Assembly: GCA_029213195.1 (NCBI GenBank)
Contig: JARGNI010000009.1
Location: 62,001 to 126,000, forward strand
Length of the DNA: 64,000 nucleotides
Direction of reading: 5' to 3'
DNA from: Verrucomicrobiales bacterium
GTDB lineage: Bacteria > Verrucomicrobiota > Verrucomicrobiia > Verrucomicrobiales > DEV007
Shown: positions 40,567 through 50,500 of the stretch, piece after piece
How the letters are laid out: the number at the start of each line of letters is the position of its first letter
How positions within the stretch are numbered: the stretch's first letter is position 1
The notes under the pieces: generated by a model
Seen by the model: the letters and a program-made list of their open reading frames with translations, nothing else
Told to the model about the DNA's origin: nothing
Database searches by the model: none
Translations under genes and position numbers: made by a program

Positions 40567-43389
40567 TCAGTGATTGAACATGAATTCTTTCGAATTCAGG
40601 ATCGCCCAGAAGACATCGTTGAGAACGAGTTCGACCTGCGCCTTGTCGTCACCGACGGCGGCGACCTGAGCCATGAGTTGCTTTCGTTCTTCATCGGTCG
40701 GCTTCCGCGTAAACGAGCGAACGTAAAGATCCTCGATGACCTGTTCAGGTGTCTTCCCAGCGGCAAGCAAGTTCTTGACGACATTTCCTTGCTCGATCTT
40801 GTTCGTGACGGTGGGACCATTGAGAAGGTGGAGCGCCTGCGAGAGGCTCGGATCCATCTTGACTTCACAAGAGCATACCGTTTCGCGAGTCGCCCGTCCA
40901 AAGGTGGTCAGGAAGTAGTCCGTCGTAGCTCCGTCCGCGATCTGGACAGCACGAGCTCCCAGCGGCAACCCACGGAACTTGTTCTTCGTTTCGGTGACCT
41001 GGGTAATCGTATCGAGCATGATCTCGGCCCGCTGACGTCGAACCCTCGCCTTGGCGAAGTTATTCAGATCATCCTTGTTCGTCGGATTCGCTTCCGTTGA
41101 ACGCTGGTAGGTCGCCGAATTGCAGATATCGCGCACCAGTTGCTTGAAGTCATAGCCATATTCCCCCTGAAACTTATCAGCGAGCGCGGTCAGCAATTCA
41201 GGATTGGAAGCAGGATTACTGACGCGGACGTCATCCACCGGATCGATGATTCCCACACCCAGGAAGTGGGACCAGACGATATTCACGACATTCCGTGCAA
41301 AGTAGGGATTGTCCGGAGAAGCCAACCAGTTGCCCATGACAGAACGTCGATCCTTCCCTTTCACATCCGGCACTTCCCCGCCAAGGAACTTGGGCTCCAT
41401 CGTCCGCCCGCCGACGATGTGCTTCACCTCACCGCTACCGCGGTTGTAAATGATCTGCTCTCGCTGATCGACACCCTGCTTCCTCCCGATCTGGGAGAAA
41501 AAGGCAGCCCAACTGTAGTAGTCATCCATCGTCCAACGATCGAAGGGGTGGTTGTGGCACTGAGCACACTGCAATCGCATGCCCATGAAAACCTGGGCCA
41601 CATTTTCAGAAAGCTTCAAGGAATCACGCTCCACTTGGTAGAAGTTTGTCGCCGGGTTCGAGAACGTTCCTCCCTGAGAGCTGACCAACTCGATCACGAG
41701 CTCATTGAAAGGAGTATTGGAAGCGATCCTCTCCCGCAACCAGTTGTTGTAGAGCAGAGCTGACTTGTAGGAGATGCCCTGGGCAATGTTCCCGTTCGAG
41801 CGGATTTGCAGAAGCTCCGACCATTTCATCACCCACATCTCGGTGAACTCTTTTCTCTCGAGGAGCTGATCGATCACTTTCTCCCGCTTCTTCGGATCGG
41901 TATCCGCCACGAACTTCTCAAAATCCTCCACCGTAGGAAGCTGTCCAACCACGTCCAGGTAGACGCGTCGCAAAAACTCGTCGTCATCACAGAGCCCGGA
42001 AGGAATCACCCGCAGCTTGTGAAGCTTGTCGTGTACGAGACCGTCGATGTAATTGCTCTCCGTCATCTCCGGACGGGTATATTCGAGCCCTTCCGGGATC
42101 ACAATGGTCTGGATCCCAACGGTCTTTGTCTCGAATCGAGCCATTACGAAAGCCTCGCCTCGCTTCCCAGCGGTCACTTTTCCATACTCATCCACTGCGG
42201 CGGTGGGCTCGTTGTTGGTAATGAACACCGCAAGGTGGGTGACATCACGATCGTGGCCGTCAGAGTACTTTGCACGGACCGTCAGTTGCTGCTCCGCACC
42301 GGCTCCCTCGAGAACCAACTTGGGGGGATAGACTTCCAGTTCGGTCACGGTAGGCACGGTGCCGGGCTCGTCATTCTTCGCGCCGTCGGCAATCCATTCG
42401 ACCATGGTGTTGTACCCGTGGCTTCCTTTCTCCATCAACTTTCCGCCCGTATGCGGAACGGCCTCAATCGACTTCTCAACAAGGAGCGACTCTTCGGGAA
42501 TCGCGAGATTCACCCGATACCCCGCAAGCTCGCGAGTCAGACGAAAATGGTCGCCATCCGGATCGTATCCGAACAGGGAGAGCATGAAACCATCCTGGCC
42601 TCGAGCCGACCCATGACAGGCTCCCGTGTTGCATCCTTCACTCATGAAGACGGGCATCACATCGAGCCCAAAGCTGATGGGGCGATCCTTTTCTCCATCC
42701 GTAACTTTGACCGGAATCGTCGAGGAGTGCTCGGCGACTTTGACCGTCAGGGTGGTCTCCCCGTCCTTGACCGGTTCGAAATGGCTCCGAGTCCGAAGCT
42801 TCACCAGGCTCGGATCGGCAAATTCGAACGTCGCATTGGCAGTCACATCCCGCGTAGTATCATCTTCGTAGGTCGCCATGACGACGAGAGACTGGTGATC
42901 CCGCTGGGTCTCGAGAATCATGTCGCGAGGAAACACTTCGATCCTCTCGAGCTTTTTCCCATTGTCCACGAGAGGCTCGGCTCCCTTGAAATCTTCCTCG
43001 TTGCGCGCGATGAGCGTCAACTCTTCAGGCCAATGAGCCCCTTCCTTGATCCACTGACGAAGTTTCGCAATCTCGTGGTCGTGGAGCTTCCTCCCCTCGG
43101 GCGGCATCACATCGATGTCATCTTCGGGAAGAGAAACCATCTCGATCATCAGCGACTGATCTGGCTCTCCTTTGACCAGGGCCGGACCTCCATCGCCACC
43201 TTCAAAGAAGAGATGAGCCTTATCGAAACGAAGCCCTCCCTTCACTTTCGCATCATTGTGACAGCTGACACAATTGAACTCGAGGATGGGCTGAATATCC
43301 TTCACGAAGTCGATCTTCGACTCCTGCGCTTGCGTGGACGCCAGAGAGGCGATCCCAATCAACAGAGTGGTGAGTGCGGGAAGTTTCAT
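40567..43389 (-). CDS. Secreted DUF1549/DUF1553 protein with N-terminal cytochrome c (PSCyt1) and Ig-like domains
   Basis: 940 residues, typical of the Planctomycetes/Verrucomicrobia PSCyt family. The signal peptide MKLPALTTLLIGIASLASTQA is followed by the haem site FNCVSCHNDAKVKGG and a later DVMPPEGRKL carrying the probable axial Met. Two bacterial Ig-like (BIG2-type) domains come next (LERIEVFPRDMILE..., LEVYPPKLVLEGAGAEQQL...) around a second CNTGACHGSARG motif. The DUF1549 domain (YIDGLVHDKLHKL, FLRRVYLDVVGQLPT, MWVMKWSELLQIRSN, CAQCHNHPFDRWT) and the DUF1553 domain (MGNWLASPDNPYFARNVVNIVWSHFLG, FKQLVRDICNSATYQRS) complete the protein. Its role is unknown, presumably periplasmic redox chemistry. 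ATG 43389 is used; the open frame upstream only overlaps the PPC gene. Last gene of a three-gene operon. Confidence 0.92.
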   Translation of the reverse strand: MKLPALTTLLIGIASLASTQAQESKIDFVKDIQPILEFNCVSCHNDAKVKGGLRFDKAHLFFEGGDGGPALVKGEPDQSLMIEMVSLPEDDIDVMPPEGRKLHDHEIAKLRQWIKEGAHWPEELTLIARNEEDFKGAEPLVDNGKKLERIEVFPRDMILETQRDHQSLVVMATYEDDTTRDVTANATFEFADPSLVKLRTRSHFEPVKDGETTLTVKVAEHSSTIPVKVTDGEKDRPISFGLDVMPVFMSEGCNTGACHGSARGQDGFMLSLFGYDPDGDHFRLTRELAGYRVNLAIPEESLLVEKSIEAVPHTGGKLMEKGSHGYNTMVEWIADGAKNDEPGTVPTVTELEVYPPKLVLEGAGAEQQLTVRAKYSDGHDRDVTHLAVFITNNEPTAAVDEYGKVTAGKRGEAFVMARFETKTVGIQTIVIPEGLEYTRPEMTESNYIDGLVHDKLHKLRVIPSGLCDDDEFLRRVYLDVVGQLPTVEDFEKFVADTDPKKREKVIDQLLERKEFTEMWVMKWSELLQIRSNGNIAQGISYKSALLYNNWLRERIASNTPFNELVIELVSSQGGTFSNPATNFYQVERDSLKLSENVAQVFMGMRLQCAQCHNHPFDRWTMDDYYSWAAFFSQIGRKQGVDQREQIIYNRGSGEVKHIVGGRTMEPKFLGGEVPDVKGKDRRSVMGNWLASPDNPYFARNVVNIVWSHFLGVGIIDPVDDVRVSNPASNPELLTALADKFQGEYGYDFKQLVRDICNSATYQRSTEANPTNKDDLNNFAKARVRRQRAEIMLDTITQVTETKNKFRGLPLGARAVQIADGATTDYFLTTFGRATRETVCSCEVKMDPSLSQALHLLNGPTVTNKIEQGNVVKNLLAAGKTPEQVIEDLYVRSFTRKPTDEERKQLMAQVAAVGDDKAQVELVLNDVFWAILNSKEFMFNH

Positions 43390-43426
43390 GACAATTGAGG
43401 ATTGGAAGAAGTTACGACGAATCAGG

Positions 43427-45925
43427 TTATTGGGCAGCGGCCTCTTTCTTGGCCTCAAGACGCAGCTGCTCGAGACGTGACAGGGGCTTTTCCTTGGGAG
43501 CGGTTTTGGCAACCACCTTCGTTTCAGCCGGTTTGGCCGGGGCTGCGACAGGTTCTTTCGGTTTCGGATCGACACGGATGACCCCACCCATCCCGACCCG
43601 GTGCACGATCGGTTGACCTTCCTTGAGAACCGTGACCGTGCAGAACAAATTCTTGTGCTGGCCAACCGGAGTTTTTTCTGAAGTTTCGATGGGAAAGGAG
43701 AATCCTTCGCTCGATTGGTCGATCTTCACCACGGGCGTGGTGGCGTGGGCAGGAAGTCCGAAAAGTTGCACATCCGCCTTGCCTCCGAATTCACGGAGAT
43801 TCTCGACCTCTGCAACCATCTCCGTGGGCAAACCCTGCTTCGTGGTCGCCATCGAGAGCTTCATGTTTACGAAAGGCTCTTCCACCGAAAGTTTGACGAA
43901 AGGTGACGCGGTTTTCATGAGCCCCTTACCTCCATCCGACTCGGCGAGAACCCCGATGTTCCAAGTATTGACCTCAGCGCTGGAATTGGCGTTCAATTCG
44001 TACTCCAACTCGGTGTCTTTCTCTCCAAAGGTCATCGAGGCCGGCGTCGTAATCCCGGGAGGTTTCCAGAGCATGCGAACGATGATTCTCTTGTCGTAGC
44101 CTTCCTTCCGATGAGCTCGAACCTTGAGCTTCATCATGCCGTTCCGAACGATGGGAACTTTCGGCTGATCCACGGTGATGCTGAATGGGAGTTCCTCGAC
44201 AACCGCTACGGGGAGATCCTCATTGTAGCGGGTATAGTATTCCACCCCGTTCTGAGGACCGCGAACGAGATCCAGAGGCTGCTTGAAAGTTCCGGACAGT
44301 GGCTTTTCCGCATCGGTATTCTTCACGTGGAGAGAATAAAGCCCGCCTCCCAACGGTGCATCTGGAGCAGCCTTGAGGAGGATCGGAAACTGGCTGACCG
44401 ACTTCGGGATAGTAGCGGACTCCCAGGTGACCCCGGCAGGCAGCTTAGGCATCTCAAATACGAGGTCGCCCGAGAAATCCCGACGTGTCGTGTTCACCGT
44501 CATAGCGTAGTAACCTCCGCGAGGAACGTTGAACTGCTTTCGATACTGGAGATCACGGCGCAGCATTTCGGGCATCGTGACGTCGAGCACAGGTTTCCGA
44601 ACTTCACTTTCGATTCGGTAAACGAAATCAGGACCTCCACGGTTCAGCATATCCTTCACTCGGACGAGATACTCTCCGTCGGCAGGCACATTGAAATCGA
44701 CTCGACTGTCCTTCGAACCATCGGCATCATCACTGCCACCGAGAGACTTCATCGTACTGTCATAGAGGTTTAGAACAGGATCCACCGGCGATCCGATCGT
44801 GTTCGCGTAGACCCGCATGCGGAATCGTTGCCCCTTTTTGGCCGAAAATCGGAAGTAATCGATATCCCCCTCGGACTCGAGGATCCCGTTGAAAGCCAGA
44901 GGCAAGGCAGGAGCCGCTACTTCTTTCATCTGGGTGCTTGAATTGTTGGGCTCTTGCTCGAGAACGTTGTCGAAATCACTGATTCGCACTCGATTCGGCG
45001 AAGGCGGAAACTGTCCTTCATGACCGGCAAGGACTCCAAAAGTCCCCTCGGGAGTCGATTGGGGCAGGGTCGCCTTGGTCTTGAAGGTTCCTTTCACATC
45101 ACCCAGCATCGAGAATTCGACCTCGGTCCCCGCTTTTCCTCCAGCCGGAAAGATCGCGGTAGGTCGAGGAAACGTCCCAATATGCGCGCGATATCTTCCA
45201 CGCCCCTGGTAGGCAGAATCTCGGACCTCGATTGTGTATTCCCCATCTTCGGGGATGATCACCGAAACAATCGACTCCTGCTTGAGAAGAGCCGAACCAT
45301 CAGCGGAAGCCAACTCGAAGCGATCCTTGTCCAGAATCGCCACAAACGGGTCGATCGCGATATTGTTTCGGACGTTGTTGATCCGCAAGCCCTCGATCTC
45401 CACGGAGAGACGCTGACCTTTTTTCGCGGTCACCTTGTAGTAGTCGGTCTCTTCCGGCTTGGCCTCCGCCTCGATCGTGACATTCAGGTCAATGGCCTGT
45501 GGAGCCTCGAAATCATCATTCGGCTCGACTTCCGCAACATTTGGAAACTGTGAGATCCAGAAGTTCCGCGCATAGCTGATTCCGCTTCGGCAACGGACAC
45601 GAACGTGGTGCTCACCCAGTCGACAGTCGGGTGCGATCACGAAGGTCGCCTCCACTTTGCGGGTATCGATGACCTTGAGATCCTTGACTGAAATCCCCGG
45701 GGAATGGAAAAGCAGCTCTTCCGCGTCATCGAGACGGTTCCCCATCAGGGTCACTTTCACCTCGCTCCCACGCTGGCCACCCCGAGGGATGGTATTTTGC
45801 AAATCGGGAGAAGCAGCCAAAGCGTCAGCCCCTGGTAGCAGAAGTGCCGACAGCAGAATCGCTGACAGCACTCGCTTCAGGAACACCGCAGAAGCCGCAC
45901 TCCGAGTCATCAGAACACGTTTCAT
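43427..45925 (-). CDS. Secreted PPC-domain protein with Lys/Ala/Pro-rich tail
   Basis: 832 residues with an N-terminal signal peptide (basic MKRVLMTRSAAS..., hydrophobic LLSALLLPGADALAA). It begins with an IPT-like beta domain (NTIPRGGQRGSEVKVTLMGNRLDDAEELLFHSPGI), then bacterial pre-peptidase C-terminal (PPC) domains. One is VAEVEPNDDFEAPQAIDLNVTIEAEAKPEETDYYKVTAKKGQRLSVEIEG, and another is VLEQEPNNSSTQMKEVAAPALPLAFNGILESEGDIDYFRFSAKKGQRFRMRV. Further beta domains follow, and the last 50 residues are low-complexity and rich in Lys, Ala and Pro, perhaps for envelope attachment. PPC proteins of this kind commonly lie beside DUF1501 and DUF1549 genes, as here, with gaps of 25 and 37 nt. Likely non-enzymatic binding or scaffold part. 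Confidence 0.88.
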   Translation of the reverse strand: MKRVLMTRSAASAVFLKRVLSAILLSALLLPGADALAASPDLQNTIPRGGQRGSEVKVTLMGNRLDDAEELLFHSPGISVKDLKVIDTRKVEATFVIAPDCRLGEHHVRVRCRSGISYARNFWISQFPNVAEVEPNDDFEAPQAIDLNVTIEAEAKPEETDYYKVTAKKGQRLSVEIEGLRINNVRNNIAIDPFVAILDKDRFELASADGSALLKQESIVSVIIPEDGEYTIEVRDSAYQGRGRYRAHIGTFPRPTAIFPAGGKAGTEVEFSMLGDVKGTFKTKATLPQSTPEGTFGVLAGHEGQFPPSPNRVRISDFDNVLEQEPNNSSTQMKEVAAPALPLAFNGILESEGDIDYFRFSAKKGQRFRMRVYANTIGSPVDPVLNLYDSTMKSLGGSDDADGSKDSRVDFNVPADGEYLVRVKDMLNRGGPDFVYRIESEVRKPVLDVTMPEMLRRDLQYRKQFNVPRGGYYAMTVNTTRRDFSGDLVFEMPKLPAGVTWESATIPKSVSQFPILLKAAPDAPLGGGLYSLHVKNTDAEKPLSGTFKQPLDLVRGPQNGVEYYTRYNEDLPVAVVEELPFSITVDQPKVPIVRNGMMKLKVRAHRKEGYDKRIIVRMLWKPPGITTPASMTFGEKDTELEYELNANSSAEVNTWNIGVLAESDGGKGLMKTASPFVKLSVEEPFVNMKLSMATTKQGLPTEMVAEVENLREFGGKADVQLFGLPAHATTPVVKIDQSSEGFSFPIETSEKTPVGQHKNLFCTVTVLKEGQPIVHRVGMGGVIRVDPKPKEPVAAPAKPAETKVVAKTAPKEKPLSRLEQLRLEAKKEAAAQ

Positions 45926-45950
45926 AGGGTCGAGAGGGTTGAATCGAAAT

Positions 45951-47285
45951 TTAAACCGAGGCTTTTGCAATGATGTCTTCGATCACGGAGCCTCCGTCAA
46001 CGATCTCCATTGGGCGTGGGCCAGGAGCAATGAGTTCCTTATCCGCATTGATACCCAACTGAGCGTAGACGGTCTTGGCGAAAGACTGAACGTCGACAGG
46101 GTTGGCGTCGGGCTCGGATGCCAGCGAATCAGATGTGCCGTAGACATAACCACGCTTGATTCCGCCACCGGCCAGCATGGTCGAGAACACCTTGGGCCAG
46201 TGATCGCGACCATCGGTCTTGTTGATCTTCGGCGTACGTCCAAACTCGGAGGAGACCATGACAAGAGTGGAGTCGAGCAAACCTCGCTCATCCAGATCCG
46301 TCAACAGAGTGGCCAAAGCCTGGTCGAGAGGGGGAACCTGGCGACCAATATTGTCCTTGATCCTGTCGTGGTGATCCCAACCGCCATAAGTCATGGTCAC
46401 AAGGCGCACCCCGGACTCAACGAGACGGCGAGAAAGAAGCATGCGCATCCCGGCCTGATTTTCCCCGTAGCGCTCCTTGGTCTTCTTATCCTCTTTCGAG
46501 AGATCGAAAGCTTCCCGAGCCTCAGCAGATCCGATGAGACCGTAGGCACGCTGATAGAAAGAATCCATCGCTTCGATCGAATCCGCTTTCTCCATGTTGC
46601 GGAAATGACTGTCGACTGCTTCGAGGAGAGTCCGGCGGCGCTCGAAACGAGCGGCATCCACCCCGCCCGGAAGGGTAAGGTCTCGGACCTTGAAAGATTC
46701 TCCGCTCGCAGGATCACTACCCACGGAGAAAGGACCATACATGGAACTGAGGTAACCGGTCCCGGCGAATTCGTTCGGAACATTCGGAACGCAGACATAC
46801 GGAGGAAGATTCTTCCGCGGTCCAAACTCGTGAGCAATCACCGACCCGAAGCTGGGGAAGTTGATCGCCGGGCTCGGACGATAGCCGGTGAACATATTGT
46901 GAGTTCCTCGCTCGTGAGCCGCCTCGCCGTGCGTCATCGAGCGGATCACGGTCATCTTGTCCGCGACTTTCGCGAGGTTCTTAAAATTCTCGCTGAACTG
47001 CAATCCATCGACGTTGGTATTGATCGCCTTGTAAGGCCCGCGATACTCGGAGGGCGCGTAAGGCTTGGGATCCCAGGTCTCCTGGTGCGCCATTCCACCC
47101 GGCAGGTAGATATGGATGAGAGATTTGGCGACGCCCTCCTTGGACTCGTAAAATTTCGCCTGACCCCGGGCTTCTACTTTGAGAAGCTCCGGCAGGGAGA
47201 GACCAAGACCTCCAGCAAAACCGACTTGAAGAAATTCGCGGCGGTTCGCCATTCCAGATTGTAAGAAGCCTGTGCAGCCTTTCAT
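45951..47285 (-). CDS. DUF1501 protein (sulfatase-fold, Tat-type signal)
   Basis: 444-residue exported protein of the DUF1501 family, related in fold to alkaline phosphatases and sulfatases but of unproven activity. A twin-arginine-like leader (NRREFLQVGFAGGLGLSLPELL) suggests folded export. Family blocks are SLIHIYLPGGMAHQETWDPKP, VIRSMTHGEAAHERGTHNMFTGYRPSP, GVRLVTMTYGGWDHHDRI, ALATLLTDLDERGLLDSTLVMVSSEFGRTPKINKTDGRDHWPKVFSTMLAGGGIKRG, which contain the His/Asp/Glu residues of a probable metal site. ATG 47285 is chosen because MKGCTGFLQSG matches the N-terminus of related proteins; ATG 47252 is the alternative. It is first in the operon with the PPC and DUF1549 genes. Confidence 0.92.
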   Translation of the reverse strand: MKGCTGFLQSGMANRREFLQVGFAGGLGLSLPELLKVEARGQAKFYESKEGVAKSLIHIYLPGGMAHQETWDPKPYAPSEYRGPYKAINTNVDGLQFSENFKNLAKVADKMTVIRSMTHGEAAHERGTHNMFTGYRPSPAINFPSFGSVIAHEFGPRKNLPPYVCVPNVPNEFAGTGYLSSMYGPFSVGSDPASGESFKVRDLTLPGGVDAARFERRRTLLEAVDSHFRNMEKADSIEAMDSFYQRAYGLIGSAEAREAFDLSKEDKKTKERYGENQAGMRMLLSRRLVESGVRLVTMTYGGWDHHDRIKDNIGRQVPPLDQALATLLTDLDERGLLDSTLVMVSSEFGRTPKINKTDGRDHWPKVFSTMLAGGGIKRGYVYGTSDSLASEPDANPVDVQSFAKTVYAQLGINADKELIAPGPRPMEIVDGGSVIEDIIAKASV

Positions 47286-47291
47286 ATGATG

Positions 47292-47321
47292 GATATAAGT
47301 GTGGTTGGAGTAACATGTCAC
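47292..47321 (-). promoter_or_regulatory. Putative promoter of the DUF1501 operon
   Basis: On the minus strand GTGACA (47321-47316, five of six consensus bases) and TATATC (47297-47292, four of six) are 18 nt apart. Transcription would start at about 47285, on or beside the proposed ATG. This means either a leaderless message or translation from the second ATG at 47252. Confidence 0.4.
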
Positions 47322-47433
47322 ATACGTCCTCGAATCCCCCTGTCTCAAGGGGCGTCTTTACGTAGAGACGCGATAAGGGCAGGATCTCTAGCCATTTGAG
47401 AAAGGATGAGAAAATTCCGCATTTTCGCCATAC

Positions 47434-47462
47434 TTTTCAGCGCGACCCGTGCCAAATATACC
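47434..47462 (+). promoter_or_regulatory. Putative promoter of the cytochrome-WD40 gene
   Basis: TTTTCA (47434-47439) and TATACC (47457-47462) are separated by 17 nt, and each matches four of six sigma70 consensus bases. The predicted start near 47469 leaves a leader of about 75 nt before ATG 47543. It is the plus-strand half of the 257-bp divergent region shared with the DUF1501 operon. Confidence 0.35.
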
Positions 47463-47542
47463 GTAACATGGTAAGATTACGTTGTTTTTTCACAATGGAG
47501 CCATGCTCCACCCCCAACCCCTGCGTAGAAAACCTTAGCGTT

Positions 47543-50500
47543 ATGAAGAAGATCTCTACCGTCTCCCTGACCCTCGCCCTCTCAGGATACATCCTCACCG
47601 CGACCGCCGACCCCTCGAACAAGGTCACCTTTGTCGATGATGTTCTGCCCATCCTCGAGAACAAGTGCGTCAACTGTCACAATGCCGACGAAGCAAAGGG
47701 TGGTCTGAATCTAGCCACCTACTCGGCCACCCTCACTGGAGGTTCCGGTGGAGAGGTGGTCGTGTCCCAGGACCCCGGCTCCTCCCGACTCTACACGCTC
47801 TCAGCCCACACCGAAGAGCCTTTCATGCCGCCAAAGGGAACCAAAGCGAATGAAAAAGAACTGAAAGTCCTCTCGGACTGGATCGCAGGCGGACTTCTCG
47901 AAACGGCAAACAGCAAAGCTCGCAAATCCGACAAGCCAAAGATCGACTTCGACTCCATTACTTCCACCGGGAAGCCCGAAGGTCCCCCGGCCATGCCCGA
48001 GCATCTGCTCCTCGAGCCGGAAGTCATCACCGAGCGTCCCAACGCCGTTCCCGCGATGGCTCACAGTCCCTGGGCGCCCATTCTCGCGGTCGCCGGTCAG
48101 AAGCAAGTGCTTCTCTATCACTCCAGCGACTTTGATCTCCTTGGAGTCCTCCCCTATCCCGAGGGATTCCCCCAGACACTCTCCTTCAGCCCGAACGGCG
48201 CCTATCTTGCCTGCGGAGGCGGGCGTGCCGGTAAATCCGGGAACGTCGTCGCCTGGGACATCAAGACCGGCGAGCGAATCCTCGATGTTGGCAAGGAATA
48301 CGACATTGTTCTCGGTGCCGATGTCTCCCCCGATCTCAAGAATGCCGTTCTTGGAGGCCCCAAGCGAAACATCAAGCTCTGGGACACGGTTGCTGGCGAG
48401 CAGCTCAACAGCATCAAGAAACACCCCGACTGGCTCCTGACCGCAGCCTACAGCCCTGACGGCGTCATTTTCGCCACCGGAGGCAGAAACGGAGGTCTCT
48501 ACGTCTGGGAAGCCGCGACCGGATATGAGTTTTACACCCTGAAAGGACACACCAAGGCCGTAACCGATATTTCATGGAGAATGGATGGAAACGTCCTCGC
48601 TTCCTGTTCCGAGGACGGGCAGATCATTCTCTGGGAAATGCTGGAAGGAAAACAGGTGAAGAAATGGAACGCTCATGGCGGCGGCGCTCTCGCCGTAACA
48701 TTTTCGCCGGACGGTAAACTGGCCTCAGTCGGTCGGGATAAGACCGTGAAGATCTGGGAAGGTGACGGAAAGCAGATCCGATCGATCCCTGCCTCGGACG
48801 ACATCGTCCTGAGTGTTGCCTTCAGTCACGACAACCAGCGAGTTTTCTCGGGAGACTGGCACGGCGTTGTGAAAGTCTGGGACGTCGCAAGCGGCGCCGA
48901 GCTTGCCAAGATCGAACCCAATCCTCCCACGATCGAGCAGCAACTCGCCTACTCCGAAAAGCGGATTGGAGAACTCACCGGATCAATTCCCGCTCTTGAA
49001 AAAGGGGTCGAAGTCGTTTCCAAAGAGCTCACCGATGCGAGAAACCAGGCCGCCGCGATTGCGAAGACGATCCAGGAAGCGACGAAGTCGAGAGATGCTG
49101 CGAAAGCCGAAGCCACCAAGTTCACGAACTCGGTCAAGACGTTGACAGCCCAGCTTGAGCAAGCGAAGGCGCTGGTTACAATCCGCCACGGTGAGACGAA
49201 AAAGCAGACCGACGCCCTCGCCGCAGGCAAGCAAGCCCTCCAAACCACGGAAGCTCAGTTCGCCAAGGAAGACGCGAGTCTAGCCACGAGCACAACAGCA
49301 TTGGCACAAGCAAAGACTGCCCTCGACAAGGTCACCGCCGATTCCAAGATTCCGGCCCTGAACGCAGAGCAGAAAAAGAAATTCGACGAGCTCGCGGCTT
49401 CCCGCAACGCAATTGCGGCCCAGAAGCAGAAGATCGATGCCTCTCTCACCGAGAAGACCAAGCAGCTTGATCCGGCCAAGCAAGCCCTCGCCGCTGCGGA
49501 AGAGGCGCTGAAAAAGGCCAAGGACGCCAGTGCCTCGAACGAACAGAACTGGAAGGCAAAGGATGCGGCCCTCGCGGCGAGCCGACAGGCTCTCCAGGCC
49601 GCGGAAGCCGCCCTGGCCGAAGCACTGAAGCAAAATCCCACGCCACCGAAGGAATTGGTCGACCGGAAGAACCAGGCTGCTCAGGCGGTCGCTGCTGCCG
49701 TCGCCGCGAAGGCCGAAGCAGAAAAGGCTCTCAATCAGTCCGTCGCGGCTGTGCCACCAACAACCACCAAGCGGAATGAGGCGGCCGCTCGCAAGTCCAT
49801 GGTCGAGAATGAACTGAATGTTCTCCGCAAATCGCAAGCCGATCTCGGAACCAAACTGGCAGCTGCCGATGCCGCCTGGGAACCCCTCAAGGATGCCCTT
49901 GCCGCTGGAGAGTCTCGCGTCGCGAAGACGAAGCAGGCACTTGCAGCAGCAACTGCAAATCACCAGAAGGCGGCTCAAGCGGTTCAAACCACAAAGGCGG
50001 CTCGGGACAAAACCGCCCAGATCGTTGCCGCCACCAAGACCAAGGTGACCCAGATCGAGGGTGCTGTCGCCAAGGCCACCGAAGAGCAGAACAAGGCCCA
50101 GACCGCTCTCGCCGCCAAGCAAAATGAGCTCAATGCCGCGAACACACAGCTCGCCGCCGCTAACGCCACCCTCAAGAAATCCGAGGAATCGCTCGTTGCC
50201 GCCACCAATCAGCAGGAAGCCGCCAAAGCCAAGGTGGACGCGATCGTGAAGAAGGAGTCGGAAACGAAGGCTAAGATCGAGATTGCGAAGAAGGAACTCG
50301 ATCAGTCCAAGTTCCTTGCCAAGAAGTGGCAGGCCGCCGCAATCAATCTCAGCGCCCACAAGGAATCCGAAGAACTCGATGACATGGCCCTCGAACTCGA
50401 GGACATGATGGAAGAAGAGAAGGAAGCAAAGACGGAGGTTGCGGAAGCATCCCAGGCTCGCGCCGAAGCGGAGAAGACTCTTGCCGAAGCCAAGTCCACC

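Noticed and set aside
41806..47264. Plus-strand open frames of 530 and 535 aa over the DUF1549, PPC and DUF1501 genes
   Set aside because: Antisense to well-recognised genes; the translations are His/Arg/Leu-rich and show no domain.
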